Assembly (NCBI GenBank): GCA_015183035.1
Contig: JACZZP010000005.1
Coordinates: 1,984,001 to 2,048,000, forward strand
Source: Meloidogyne chitwoodi
Taxonomy: Eukaryota; Nematoda; Chromadorea; Rhabditida; Meloidogynidae
Direction of reading: 5' to 3'
DNA length: 64,000 bases
The position numbers were made by a program, and so were the translations under genes. The notes under the pieces were generated by a model, which had not been told where the DNA came from, searched no databases, and worked only from the letters and a program-made list of their open reading frames with translations. Of this stretch, positions 49,852-61,200 are shown one piece after another (position 1 is the first letter of the stretch; each line of letters opens with the position of its first letter).

Positions 49852-50721
49852 AATAAGTAACTTTTTTTGATATTGAAGTTAAGTAATTGATATATTTTAA
49901 TTTTTAAAACATTTATTTTTAAAGTTAAGTTCATTTTTTAAATAAATTAAAAAAAAATTTATGTTTAAAAAATTAAATGTTGGTAAGATAATTATGTTAG
50001 ATAAAGGACAGAGCGCAGTGTAAGTTATCTTCCTTCTCTTAGCTTTTATAGCTTCTCTTTTGAATATTTTTAAATATTTTTTAATAATTTAGGATTTTGA
50101 TTAATATTCAAAGTATTTTTTAAAAAATATAAAATATTCTAATAATATAAATTTAAAAAGCTTTTCTAAGACAAAGATTCATAAAGCAAAATAAAATTAA
50201 GAAAAATCAAAATAAAGCAATATGTAGATGGTTACTCGTATCGATGTTAATTAATTTTTGTAAGACAAGCAAAAATGAATAAAATAAATTTAAAAAAAGA
50301 CGGATTTCATTCTTTGATATTTTAAAAATATGTAGATCTATTAATACTAGCTAAATGACATTAAAAAAAATAAAAAATTTATCTATATTTAATTTTTTCA
50401 AAGAAATAATTACCAAAAAATTTATTAATTTTTTAAAGAGAAAATTTACTTTAAAAAATTATTTTTTCTAAAAATTTCATGAATAAAATAAATCCTTTAA
50501 AATAATCTAAAATATTTTTTTTCAATCCTTTTCTCAATTTAGAATGCCAGAGATATAAATATGTGAATTAGGAGGATCTAATTTATAAGAATTTTACTTT
50601 TCTGATTATAGTTTAGTAAATTTTTGCCAAAATTTGATTAATTTATTAAATTAATAAATAATTAACAAATATAATAAAATTAATATCAAAGCATTTACTT
50701 CATTTTTTAACGTTTTTATTT
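49852..50721. other. Convergent intergenic region between two SPRY genes
   Basis: Contains the SPRY-downstream repeat at 49890-50035. Otherwise AT-rich without genes. Confidence 0.6.
49890..50035 (+). repeat. SPRY-downstream repeat, copy 1
   Basis: Segment after the SPRY stop with ATTTATGTTTAAAAAATTAA and GGACAGAGCGCAGTGTAAGT, matching in order segments at 55441, 57815 and the inverted intronic copies at 41085 and 59285. Confidence 0.65.
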
Positions 50722-52722
50722 TTATTCCATTTCTTCATCCTTATAAAATTCTTCAATTACATAATGTTTAGAAATATTATAAAGAAAAGGTTTGTCAGTT
50801 AAATCATCGCCAAAATTAGTCTCAACTGAACAAGATTTTAGAACAAGATATGGTTTATAATATTCAACATTTTCTTTCAATAATATAGCTTTACCTTTAA
50901 AATTAATTAATTTAAATAATTAAATAAATCAATTAAAATATTTTACTTACCAATTTGTTTTCCATTTTGAGTGAAAAAAACATAAGGTAATTTATTATTA
51001 ATTTTTGGAGGTGGATAAACTAATCCACAACCAATTATATCCTTATTTTTAATTGAACATGGAGGATAAATTCTCTTAGAACCATCTTTGCTATCAATGT
51101 AATATATATAAGTATATATTTCATATTTAATTAATGCGAATAAGGCTATAGTAATGTCTTCGCTCTTAAGACCTATTTCTATCCATGCATCTTTTTGAAA
51201 TTGAAATTTAACTTCATAATAGAATAATGTAAATGTTGAACAATTCAAACAACATTGAGTCAACGCAGAATTTTCATTTGGTTTATTAAATAAATTCTCT
51301 GTTGTTATAATTGTGGATCATTAATTCCTAAATTATTTTTAAAAAATCATGTACATAATTAATATAAAAATAAATCTATGTAGTAACAATCACAAATAAA
51401 GATAGTCACTATTTAAAAAAACGGCAATCCCAACGAATCTGGGTCCCTACGAAAAAAAAATTCAACAAATCTGAAAACATGTGTCTAGGAGTAATTTGGG
51501 ACACTGATCACGAATCTGAACTCAGATTTTGTCTAACACTTGATTTTATCTATGATTTTTAATCAAGTACTTGATCTTTTTTGGAAAACTAAAAAAAGAC
51601 ATATTATTCGATTCGTCTCGTCGAGCCGGATCGATTGGTACCACTCACGTTTTATAAAATTGACTATGAACCGAGTTACATGCGATTGAAACTCGTAAAA
51701 CAGTGGAGGCGCACGCTCAATTTAGGTGATTACCGCAACTGCTCGACACGTTTTTTTCTAACGAACTTTCAATCAATCATAACTTTGCAAAAAGTTGTCT
51801 AATTGAGACGATTTTGGTCTCATTCGACTAAGCTCGAAGAGCTCTTTCGAATGACATACAATTTGTCCATATTTGAAAGTGTTGGTATTCTAGAATAAGT
51901 TTTCCTCACTCTCCCTGATTGTCGAAAATCATAGATAAAATCAAGTGTTAGACAAAATCTGAGTTCAGATTCGTGATCAGCGTCCAAAATTACCCCTAGT
52001 CACATGTTTTCAGATATGTTGAATTTTTTTTTCGTAGGGACCCATATTCGTTGGGATTGCCAAAAAAACTTTCTTAAAACTAACTATTTTCATTTCTACA
52101 TTTAATATATCTAATAGTTGTGTCATTTTTAATTGTAATAAATCCATTTCCACTAATACAATAAACATTTGGCCTATCAGTGTTTACACATTTATTTTTA
52201 CAGCATGGATAATCTAAATCAATAAATTTCCATTTGTTTGAAACATTTGTAAAACACTGAAAAAAATTAAATAAGTTTAGACAAGTGGGGAACAGTGCTT
52301 ATTGTACGATGCAAAAAATATGATTAATAAACAATTCTTATTATCCAGAAAAATCTAAAAAAATAAAAACTAACCAATCTTTTACCATCCTTTAATTGTT
52401 TTACTTCAAAGGATAATTCATCTATTTTTTTGTTTAATGCAATAAAATCTTGATTAGTCTAAAATAAAAAAATTTGTAAAATATAGTTTTAATATGCTAA
52501 ACTAATACAAAATTTAGAAAATAATTTTAATATTTTAATAGAACTCACCAATAATGAAATGGAAGAAGTTTCTGTTTTCTCATTCAAAAGGCTAATCTGT
52601 GAGTCAAGAACACTCTTAATATATTTTATTAATTTTTATTTAAATTAATTTTATATTTTTTAAAATAATTTTAATTTGTCAACCTCTTTGTCCAATTTAG
52701 AATTTGGAGAGTTTTCAGTCAT
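50722..52722 (-). CDS. SPRY-domain protein, no membrane segment
   Basis: Exons are 52722-52684, 52614-52549, 52458-52375, 52256-52085, 51298-50951 and 50894-50722, in phase, 293 residues. It starts MTENSPNSKLDKE. Exon 2 (SVLDSQISLLNEKTETSSIS) replaces the membrane exon of the 48206 gene. Coiled-coil (LNKKIDELSFEVKQLKDGKR), Cys-rich (PCCKNKCVNTDRP) and SPRY (QCCLNCSTFTLFYYEVK; DIIGCGLVYPPP; YVFFTQNGKQI) parts follow in the same order. It is probably cytoplasmic or nuclear. Intron 4 (785 bp) holds a complete TIR element. It is in inverted orientation to the gene at 48206, with shared 3' flanks. Confidence 0.83.
51423..52061. mobile_element. TIR element, GGCAATCCCAACGAATC termini
   Basis: 639-bp element with arms starting GGCAATCCCAACGAATC and pairing for about 60 bp. 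It is flanked by AAAAAAAC at 51415-51422 and 52062-52069 (8 bp, low complexity). The interior shares GATTTTGTCTAACACTTGA-like sequence with the element at 55835, so the two are related. Intron 4 of a SPRY gene. Confidence 0.82.
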
Positions 52723-52865
52723 TTTATTAAAATTTTTTTATTAAAAAATTCAGAAAATATAAAATTATTTAAAACAAAAAATATTAAGTGTATAAAGTTG
52801 ACTGAAAAAAAATTAAAAAAGGCAACAATCTACTAAATTATTTTTTGTAAAATATTATCAAGTAC

Positions 52866-53046
52866 GGGCCCACCCCTGCATATCGAAACTCTGAATATCT
52901 AATTAGCCAATTGGTCCAAATGCCAATTCGGTCAACTCTTTACAACTAGTTGGTCTCGTGCAAACTTGGACCTATTGGGAGTGTTTTATTAATTGACCGA
53001 ATTGGTAGTTTGACCATTTGGCCAATAGATATTCAGGGTTGATCCC
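52866..53046. mobile_element. Short TIR element with 9-bp TSD
   Basis: 181-bp element, ends GGGCCCACCCCTG and CAGGGTTGATCCC, imperfect arms sharing CTGAATATCTA and CCAATTCGGTCAA. It is flanked by ATCAAGTAC at 52857-52865 and 53047-53055. A 9-bp duplication suggests a Mutator-like (MULE) family. A middle segment resembles TCTATTAGGAGTGTTTTAT of the 31186 element. Confidence 0.75.
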
Positions 53047-53065
53047 ATCAAGTACATATATATAT

Positions 53066-54178
53066 TAGAGGTCGGAAAAATCGCATTTCCGGGATCCCGA
53101 TTCGGGATTTTTTTTTTCAACCGTGACCGGGAGGGATTTTCTGGGATAAATCCCGAAAAATCCCGAATCCCAAAAAATCCCAAAAATTTTTAAGCGGGAT
53201 CCCGGTCGGGATTTGGGATTTTTTTTATTAAAAATTTTTTATGTACACGGGTTGCTCCGAGTTAACTCAAGTGTCGGGTCGGGTATATTTACATAAATTT
53301 TGGGTAGTTTTAGTGCTTAAGGCATTTTACATTATTACACTTTAATTGCCAAAAATTCCATTTTTGCGCCGCAGGCGAAATTTTTTGAAAAATATAGCAC
53401 TTCAGCTGCTAAAAAATTTACATTTTTAGCACCTAAGACAAAAATTTTTTAAACTTGATAAACCTCTTAAAAAATCCCTATTTAGCGCCTCAGGCGAAAA
53501 ATTTTTAAAAATTATTCCATCTTAGTTGCCAAAAATTCATCTTTTTAGCACCACAGGCGAAAATTTAGGACTTTTAATTTATTTAAAAAATTGCAAAACG
53601 AACGAAAAACAAAGTCCAACGGTAACTAATGTACACAAGTTCTTTATTCATCAATAGGAATCGAACCCATTTCTTATCTAACTAGACTACACCACTAACC
53701 ACTCAACCAAAAGCGCACTTACACAGGGTAAATTAAAATAAGAATAAATTTTTCTTTTATTAATTTTTCTCTTCTCCATGCAAAAGGGTCAAAGAAGTAA
53801 AGAGAAAGAGCCTGCAGAAATCCAGGCGCAAAAGTGCCTTTGTAGTTTTTTGTCTCTCCTATGTAAGCACACTGTCTAATTAATAATTTCTTCTCTTACT
53901 TTCTCCATTGCATTTTTTCATTCTCCCTTAAAAAGCATTTAGCCAAATTAAATTTAAACGAAAATGGCCGAAGTTTAGGAAAAATCCCAAATTTTACTCC
54001 GGCGTGGGAGGGATTTTCGGGAGGGATTTTTTTTGCCAACCGTGACCGGGAGGGATTTTCTGGGATTAATCCCGAAAAATCCCGAATCCCAAAAAATCCC
54101 AAAAATAAAAAAAAACCGGGATTCTGGGACCGGGATCCCGAAAAATCCCGACTGGGATCCCTCCCGTTCCGACCTCTA
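53066..54178. mobile_element. hAT-like MITE with GGGATCCCG arms and inserted core
   Basis: 1113-bp element; ends TAGAGGTCGGA and TCCGACCTCTA, flanked by ATATATAT at 53058-53065 and 54179-54186. Arms are runs of AATCCCGAAAAATCCC-type palindromic repeats. The middle (about 53240-53740) is the tRNA-headed core in minus orientation. The TSD is low complexity, but the TIR pairing is clear. Confidence 0.82.
53240..53740 (-). mobile_element. tRNA-headed SINE-like core, copy 2
   Basis: On the minus strand the tRNA-like head has A-box TGGTTGAGTGG (53709-53699) and B-box GGTTCGATTCC (53667-53657). The body has degenerate units around TTTCGCCTGNGGCGCTAAAAA (four or more) alternating with TTTTTGGCAACTAAG. 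Head, GTACATTAGTT and body are in the same order as at 34690-35260. Confidence 0.7.
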
Positions 54179-54190
54179 ATATATATATAG

Positions 54191-54822
54191 AGCGGCTCTA
54201 TAACTTTTCGTCAATGGACTTTCCGTCAACGGACCATTCGTCAATACCTTTCGTCAACGGACTTTTCGATAACAGACTTTTCGTTAACGGACTTTTCGTC
54301 AATGAATAAAATTTTGAAAAAAAGAGAAAAATACTAATTAAAAACGATAAAGGTCGTTTCAGAGTCGGCTGTTTCAGAGTGGCTGGTTGTTTTTGCCATA
54401 ATTTTTTTACTTCTAAACCGATCTGAACAGTTCTTTTATTAATCAAAATCTCTAGATAAGCGGATTATTTTTACTAATTAGATAAATCCATTCAGATATC
54501 ATCCCAGTAAAAGACAGCATGATAAAGTGGAAGATAGCGATTGTCGTGTTTTTCGAGCGTTTTTTTAGAACCAACTGATGTGATCTGTCCATTAGTGTAA
54601 AGAATCCACTTTTAGAGATCTTTCGATTGACTTCAAAACTTTTTGAAATGGTTTAAAATAAAACTTTATCGTTTTTAATTAGTATTTTTCTCTTTTTTTC
54701 AAAATTTTATTCATTGACGAAAAGTCCGTTGACGAAAAGTCTGTTATCGAAAAGTCCGTTGACGAATGGTATTGACGAATGGTCCGTTGACGGAAAGTCC
54801 ATTGACGAAAAGTCGCGCTGCC
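54191..54822. mobile_element. Long fold-back element, TTTTCGTCAATGGAC arms
   Basis: Arms of roughly 180 bp are near-perfect inverted copies made of CTTTTCGTCAATGGAC, CGTCAACGGACTTTTCG and similar units. The inner parts also pair (AATACTAATTAAAAACGATA). The extreme ends differ and I could not fix a duplication, though ATATAG occurs on both sides. Boundaries are approximate. Confidence 0.75.
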
Positions 54823-55175
54823 ATATAGGGCAAATAATATTAAATATATTTAAATATTTATTTATCAAATGACCTAGAAAGGTATTATTTAGAGCATTAA
54901 ATTTGCTTTAGGCTTATAATTGACTGAAAAACTAAAAGAAACTAAATTATATTTTTATGTGAATTTTGCCTATCCCATACAATAATAATATTACTTTAAT
55001 TATCAAAGTTGCACCCTCGTATATTATTGGAAGAATATTCAGATTTTATTAGTTATTCAAATGCGTTTTTACGGTATCGATAAATACCTTTTAAAATTTT
55101 TAGTATTACCGGGGTATTCGTATTTTATATTGGTAAGTTAAATATTTTAATTAATTTTATTAAATTAATTTAAAG
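54823..55175. other. Spacer before the truncated SPRY copy
   Basis: AT-rich. Its end (about 55136-55175) keeps the donor-acceptor intron that normally precedes the last SPRY exon, but the upstream SPRY exon is replaced by unrelated sequence. Confidence 0.55.
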
Positions 55176-55360
55176 GTAAAGCTTTATTATTAAAAGAAAA
55201 TGTTGAATATTATAAACCATATCTTGTTCTACAACGCTGTTCTGTTGGAACTAATTTTGGAGATAATTTAACTTCTAATCCATTTATTTATAATATTTCC
55301 AAGCATTATTTAACTGAAGAATTTTATAAAGATGAAGAATTCTCTGATTTAGAAAGCTAA
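55176..55360 (+). pseudogene. Truncated SPRY gene, last exon only
   Basis: The last SPRY exon is intact (GKALLLKENVEYYKPYLVL to FYKDEEFSDLES, stop at 55358-55360) and is preceded by the usual acceptor and short intron. None of the other five exons is present upstream. It lies immediately downstream of the 52.9-54.8 kb block of TIR elements, which may mark the breakpoint. Confidence 0.8.
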
Positions 55361-55440
55361 AGAATGAAATAATGTTTTGAAAATCAATTTAAATAATCGA
55401 TACATTTATAATGAATATTTTTAAATTAATTTTTGGATAA

Positions 55441-55535
55441 ACTTTAATTTTTAAAATAAAGCTACCTAATTTTATTATTTATTTTTCAGACTAATTTATA
55501 TTTTTATATTAATTTAAAAAAAAATGTTTAGAAAA
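55441..55535 (+). repeat. SPRY-downstream repeat, copy 2
   Basis: AAAATAAAGCTACCTAATTT, then an A-rich tract to AAAAATGTTTAGAAAATC, in the same order as the other copies. The GAGAGCGCAG part is missing. Confidence 0.55.
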
Positions 55536-55602
55536 TCATATTTAGTGAATAATTAGCAGTGCTTGGAAAGTTCCATTTTCTAGTAAATTTAAATTTTATA
55601 AA

Positions 55603-57747
55603 ATGACTGAAAGCTCTTCAACTCCAGATTTAGACAATGAGGTAAAATTTGATAATTTAATTATTTTAAAAAATATAAAATTAATTTAAAAAAATATTTA
55701 TAAATTATTCAGTATGTTCTAATACGAAATAGCCTACTAAATAGCTTTGCTGAGAGGTCTGAGACAGTGTCATTGCTGGTAATATTATTCTACAATGTTA
55801 AAAAGATTTTAAAATAAATATTAAAAAAATTTTTGGCATTCCTTACGAATCCGGGTCCCGAAATTTTTTATTTATTTTTCCGTGAAACTTGGTATTCGGG
55901 GGTTATCGAGGGCGCTGATCACGAATCTGATATCAGATTTTGTCTAAAACTTGATTTTATCTATGATTTTTCATCAAGTACTTGATTTTTTGTCATTACA
56001 TAATCGATGTCGGTCAAATTATATATCATTCGATTCCTCTCGAAAATCTGAGTCTAATGGTACCATTCCCATGATGCAGAAATGCTGATGAACCAAGATA
56101 CAGATCCTTGAAAATTGAAAAAACGATAATGGTAGCAATCTGATTTTTGGAGTTGAAAATTCAAATATACATATGATATCTCATTCGAAAGCGTTTATCG
56201 ACCTGAGTTGAATAACACCAAAATCATCACGTTTGGTCAATTTTACACAAAGTTATGACCAATCAAGAAAAATAAAAAGACGCGAAAAATCAAGTACTTG
56301 ATGAAAAATCATAGATAAAATCAAGTTTTAGACAAAATCTGATATCAGATTTATGATCAGCGCCCTCGATAACCCCCGGATACCAAGTTTCACGTAAAAA
56401 TAAGAAAAATAAATTTCGGGACCCGGATTCGTAAGGAATGCCAAATTTTTATTAGCTTGTGGATAAAAATATTAAATTCAGCTTAATTTATTAATTTTAT
56501 TATTTTAGACTAACCAAGATTTTATTGCATTAAACAAAAAAAATGATGAGTTAACCAGAAAATTAGATGAATTAACATTTGAAATGAAACAAATAAAAGA
56601 CGGAAAAAGATTGGTTAGTTTATTTTTTATTAAATACTATTTTCTTGATAATTTAGAATATTGTTTATTAGTTATGTTTATTAAAGTATTACATATTATA
56701 TATGCAATAACTTTATTAAACTATTTAAACTTTCCTCATCTAATCTCTGATACTTTAATATTGCTAGTATCTTTTTAGTTAAAATGGGATAACTTATATC
56801 CTGTTGCATAAATATTAATAATTAGATTTATTTTTCAGTCTTTTGTACATGTTCCAAACAAATGGAAATTGGGCGACTCGGAATGGTCGCAATGTTGTGA
56901 TAATAAATGTGTAAATACTGATAGGCCAGATGGTTATTGTATTAAAGGGAATGGATTTATTCAAATTAAAAGTGATACAAATATTAAATATATTATTTGT
57001 AGAAATGAGATTGGTTTGTTTTTTAATTTGTGATTATTTTATTTAAATTATTATTATTTTTCTTATTATATTAATTGGTTTGAAATTCCTTTATTATTTT
57101 TAAATAATTTAGCAACTAATAAAGCAACAAGAATACTAGCTGAGAATTCCTTTAATAAACCAAACGAAAATTCTACATTGTCTCAATGTTGTTTGCATTG
57201 TACAACATTTACATTATTTTATTATGAAGTTAAAATTCAACTTCAAAAAGTTGGATTGATAGCTCTAATTCTTAGAGGTGATAACTTTTCTGTAGCTTTA
57301 TGGCCTGATAAACGTATTTGTTATTGCTTTCAAAATGAAGAACATAATATTAAACTTGATTCATTTTCAATTAATAATAATGATATAATTGGTTGTGGAT
57401 TAGTTTATCCACCTCCAAATATTAATAATAAATTACCTTATGTTTTTTTTACACAAAATGGACAACAAATTGGTAAGAAATATTTTAATTAATTTTATTA
57501 TTTAAAAATTAATTAATTTAAAGGTAAGGCTATATTAATGGAAGAAAATTACGAATTTTTTGAAGCATGTATTATTCAAAAACTTTGTTCAATTGAAACT
57601 AATTTTGGTGATGATTTAACTTCTAAACCTTTTCTTTATGACATTTCTAATCATTATGTAGCTGAAGAATTTTATCAAAAAAAGGATTACATATCCGAAG
57701 AAGATTATATATATGATCTGAAATTTCTGATAAAGAATAAAAAGTAA
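55603..57747 (+). CDS. SPRY-domain protein, no membrane segment
   Basis: Exons are 55603-55641, 55713-55778, 56509-56613, 56839-57013, 57113-57472 and 57524-57747, in phase, 322 residues. It starts MTESSSTPDLDNE. Exon 3 has an extra heptad-like insertion (ELTRKLDELTFEMKQIKDGK) compared with its paralogues. The Cys-rich part (QCCDNKCVNTDRPDGYC) and SPRY core (CCLHCTTFTLFYYEVK, DIIGCGLVYPPP, YVFFTQNGQQIGK) are intact. The C-terminal tail is longer and charged. Intron 2 holds a TIR element related to the one in intron 4 of the SPRY gene at 50722, at a different position, so the insertions were independent. Confidence 0.84.
55835..56442. mobile_element. TIR element, GGCATTCCTTACGAATCC termini
   Basis: 608-bp element; arms GGCATTCCTTACGAATCCGG and inverse, flanked by AAATTTTT at 55827-55834 and 56443-56450 (8 bp). 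The sub-terminal region GATCACGAATCTGATATCAG and the following CTTGATTTTATCTATGATTT match the element at 51423. Intron 2 of a SPRY gene. Confidence 0.82.
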
Positions 57748-58201
57748 TTACTTTGATATTGAAGTTAAATAATTGATACACTTTCATTTTTTAAATTAAT
57801 TTTTTAATAAACTTTAATTTTTAAAATAAAGCTAATTTTATTATTCATTTTTTAAGATTAAGTTCATATTTTTAAATAAAGTTTAAAAAAAGTTATGTTT
57901 AAAAAAACAAATACTATATAGAGGTATTTGTTTATCAAAGTGGCAGAGAGCGCAGTATCTCTTAGCATTACACAGCTTCTCTTATTTATATCTTTTTGAA
58001 TTTTGAGAAAATATTCCAAGTATTTTTTTTTTTAATATTAAAATGTTAAGAATAATGAAAAAATAATTAACACATTTTGAGCAGTTGAATTTATGTACTA
58101 AAATAAATTAAAAATGATAAAAAATATATAAAATATTTAAAATAATAATAATACAATAAAACTATGTATAAATATAAAAATAAATAAATTAATTAATTGT
58201 T
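57748..58201. other. Convergent intergenic spacer with SPRY-downstream repeat
   Basis: Holds repeat copy 3 (57815-57975); otherwise AT-rich. Confidence 0.6.
57815..57975 (+). repeat. SPRY-downstream repeat, copy 3
   Basis: TAAAATAAAGCTAATTTTAT, then AGTTTAAAAAAAGTTATG, then GGCAGAGAGCGCAGTATCTC: the clearest copy of the repeat. Confidence 0.7.
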
Positions 58202-61200
58202 CTAATTATTATCTTTTTGTTTATTTTTTAATTCTGATATAGTTTCATTTTTTCTCCAATAATTAGTTATTAAATCAAACTTTTTGGTTTCTTCACTCTT
58301 TCCGGGTAAAATATATTTATTTTTAATTTTATTAGAAAATTCTTCAAAATTATTAATTGAAGATGTAAATATAAATTCAGGTAATCTTTTTATATTTTCA
58401 TTTAATTTTATTCCGACCAGCCATATTGTACAAAGATAAAAATTTTGTAGACTTTAAAAAAGAATAATATTATTTTTAATTTTTTTTGAATTTATTACTT
58501 TTAATTATTTTAAATTAAGTAAAACATTTTACTAGCTATTATTTTATAATACATATATTACTGACAAACAATTTCTCTTAAAAAAAACTTACAATTTACT
58601 AATATTTACATTTTCTTTATCAAAAATTATTGAAGGACACTTCTCAGAATTCCAAACTCTTCCAGGTTTTGCATGGCAATATTTAATTTCAGAAATGGCT
58701 TCTATAGAAAATAAAAGTTGCAATCTAATTCTTGTTTCTACAAAATTGTTAAAATATTCAAAAATTTCATTATTTTTTTTATATGGATTTAAATTAATTG
58801 AAATAATTGCAATAAAATGATTATACTTTAAAATTAAAATATTAATTTAAAAAAATCAAAATAAAAATAATTTTAAAAATTACTTTTTCTTCGAAAGGGC
58901 CTCCATCTAGCCAATTTACCCATGTATTTTTTATTTTAATTTTATCCTGATTTTTTAATTTATTTTTTCTAATTAATTGCTTTAATACATTCTGAACATT
59001 GTTTAAATAATTTAACGCTAAATATTAAATATTTAAATTAATTGTAAAAATAATATTTTAATTAATTTTTAATTAATTTTTGAATATTTATTTAATTTTC
59101 GAATTTTCAATGAAAAATGAGCTTACGCCCCCCTATGGTTTTTTAATATTTCAGGTGCTTATATCTTTCCTCATATACATTTTAGCAAAATGAGAGTTAT
59201 ACCATTCGATTCAGCTCGAAAAGACGAATTAAATGATATATTCATTTAGCGGTTTTGGATCAGAACAATAGTAGAATAAATTTCTAAAGGAAGCTGTGAA
59301 ATGCAGAGAAAGACAACTTACTCTGTGCTCTCTCCAACATAACTACCCTACATTTGGTTATTTTATCATAACTTTTTTTAAATTTATATAAAAATATGAA
59401 TTAATGTTTAAAAAATAAATTATAAAATTAGCTTTATTTAAAAATAAAGTTTGTAAAATATGATCGTGAAAATGAATTTCTAAATTTTATTATATGTATT
59501 TTTTAAAGGAAAAATAATTTTTATTTTATTAAAATATACCCAATTTCATTTCTAAAAGTAAAATTTGCGAAGTTGAAAAATTAATATTAAATCCAGAATT
59601 TTGTGTTGGAATGCCTGGAGCAATTATTGGCCATTGCAATTTTGCATGATTTTCCATCCTTTTTGTATCCTCACTATAAATATTAAAATAAAGGCCAAAT
59701 AATTTTTGACGTCTATTAAAATCATAATTAATGTTCCAATTTAAATTAGTTTTTAAATCAATAAATTGTTGTTGGTATTTTTGTTGATTTAATAAATATA
59801 TATTTAATTGTTGTTTTTCTTGAGGTATTTGTGGAACTTTTTGAGTAGATTCTTCTTCTCCTTCTAATAATACTGGATTCGGCCATTTCCTCAAATAAAT
59901 AATTTTTAAATTTATTTATTTAAACATCGTTAAATATGTATTAAAAAAATTCCCTAAGTGAAAACAGATAAAAGGTCAGGTAGTGGTAATAAAAGTTTTA
60001 AAACATAAATTCTCTAACCATTCTGTAAAAATTATAAAAAATTGTTCTAAAAGATAAACAATAGAAGAATTATTCTTATTATTTAACAAAATTATTTTGG
60101 AAGCCATTACTGCCAAATTTGTACCGTTAAAAAAACCAAATTGACCACTATAGATAAAATGTTCTTAAATAAATAATATAAAATTAAAAAATAAATTTAA
60201 TTAAAAAGCTTACTTTTGGCCCATATTTTTAAAATAAGTAAAAAATTTACAAAAATTTTAAATTTTTCTTCCATTAATTTAACAATATAAAGATTGCAAC
60301 GATAACCTTTAATTTTAAAATATTTATAAATAATTTTATTATTTTTTAATAAATGTAATTTTAATAAACCTGAAAGTGGCAATAATGCAAAATTAATATC
60401 TTCAATTTTTTTTAATTTTAAATTAAAAATTATTTGATTAATTAATTCATCAGTTTTTTCCAAATTTAAAAATTCACGGGATAAAACAAATGGAATTTGA
60501 ACAAAAAGTAAATCAATTTCATAACCAAAACATTTAAACTTTAATAAAGGTACACGACCACCAACTTGATATAATGATTCAACACCGGTGGTCTATAATA
60601 ATAAAAATTAAATTATATTTATTCTGGTTTTATGACAAAATCATCAGAATCAGGAAAACAATTTAAATAGGAATACCAATAAACATAAATATATTGGTAA
60701 TATTTAAAATAATTATAAAAACCTGTTTTAATAAACAAAATAAAGTGTAATCATAATTTTCACAATTTGTATTTTCAGTAAAAACAAATTTATTAAAATC
60801 AATTTCATCATTTTGCATATAATTAGGTAATAAAATAATAATGTCAATATCTGAGCCAGTGATAAAAGTGTTAAATAAATAAGAGCCAGAAATTAATACA
60901 ACAGATGGAGAATACTGAAAAAAGTATTCCGCTATATACCTATTTTTTGCATTAAATGTTAATATAAATTTTAAGTTCTGATTAATTTTCCGTTTATTTG
61001 TATTTTCCGGAAAGGTTTAATTCTGAAATTTTAAAATTCTGATTATTTTTCAGTTTATTTGTATTTTCCGGAAAGGTTTAATTCTGAAATTTTAATTTTT
61101 CTTTCTATTCTAATAATATTAAAATAATATCTATATTAATTTTTACCCATTGATAAATTAATGCTTTAATTAAGTTAATTATTTCATCGATTGAATAAAT

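Noticed and set aside
53066..54446. Short minus-strand frames starting MGFFGIRDFSG (twice) and a frame at 54198-54446
   Set aside because: They are translations of the GGGATTCGGGATT arms and of the fold-back element; the duplicates are the two arms of one MITE.
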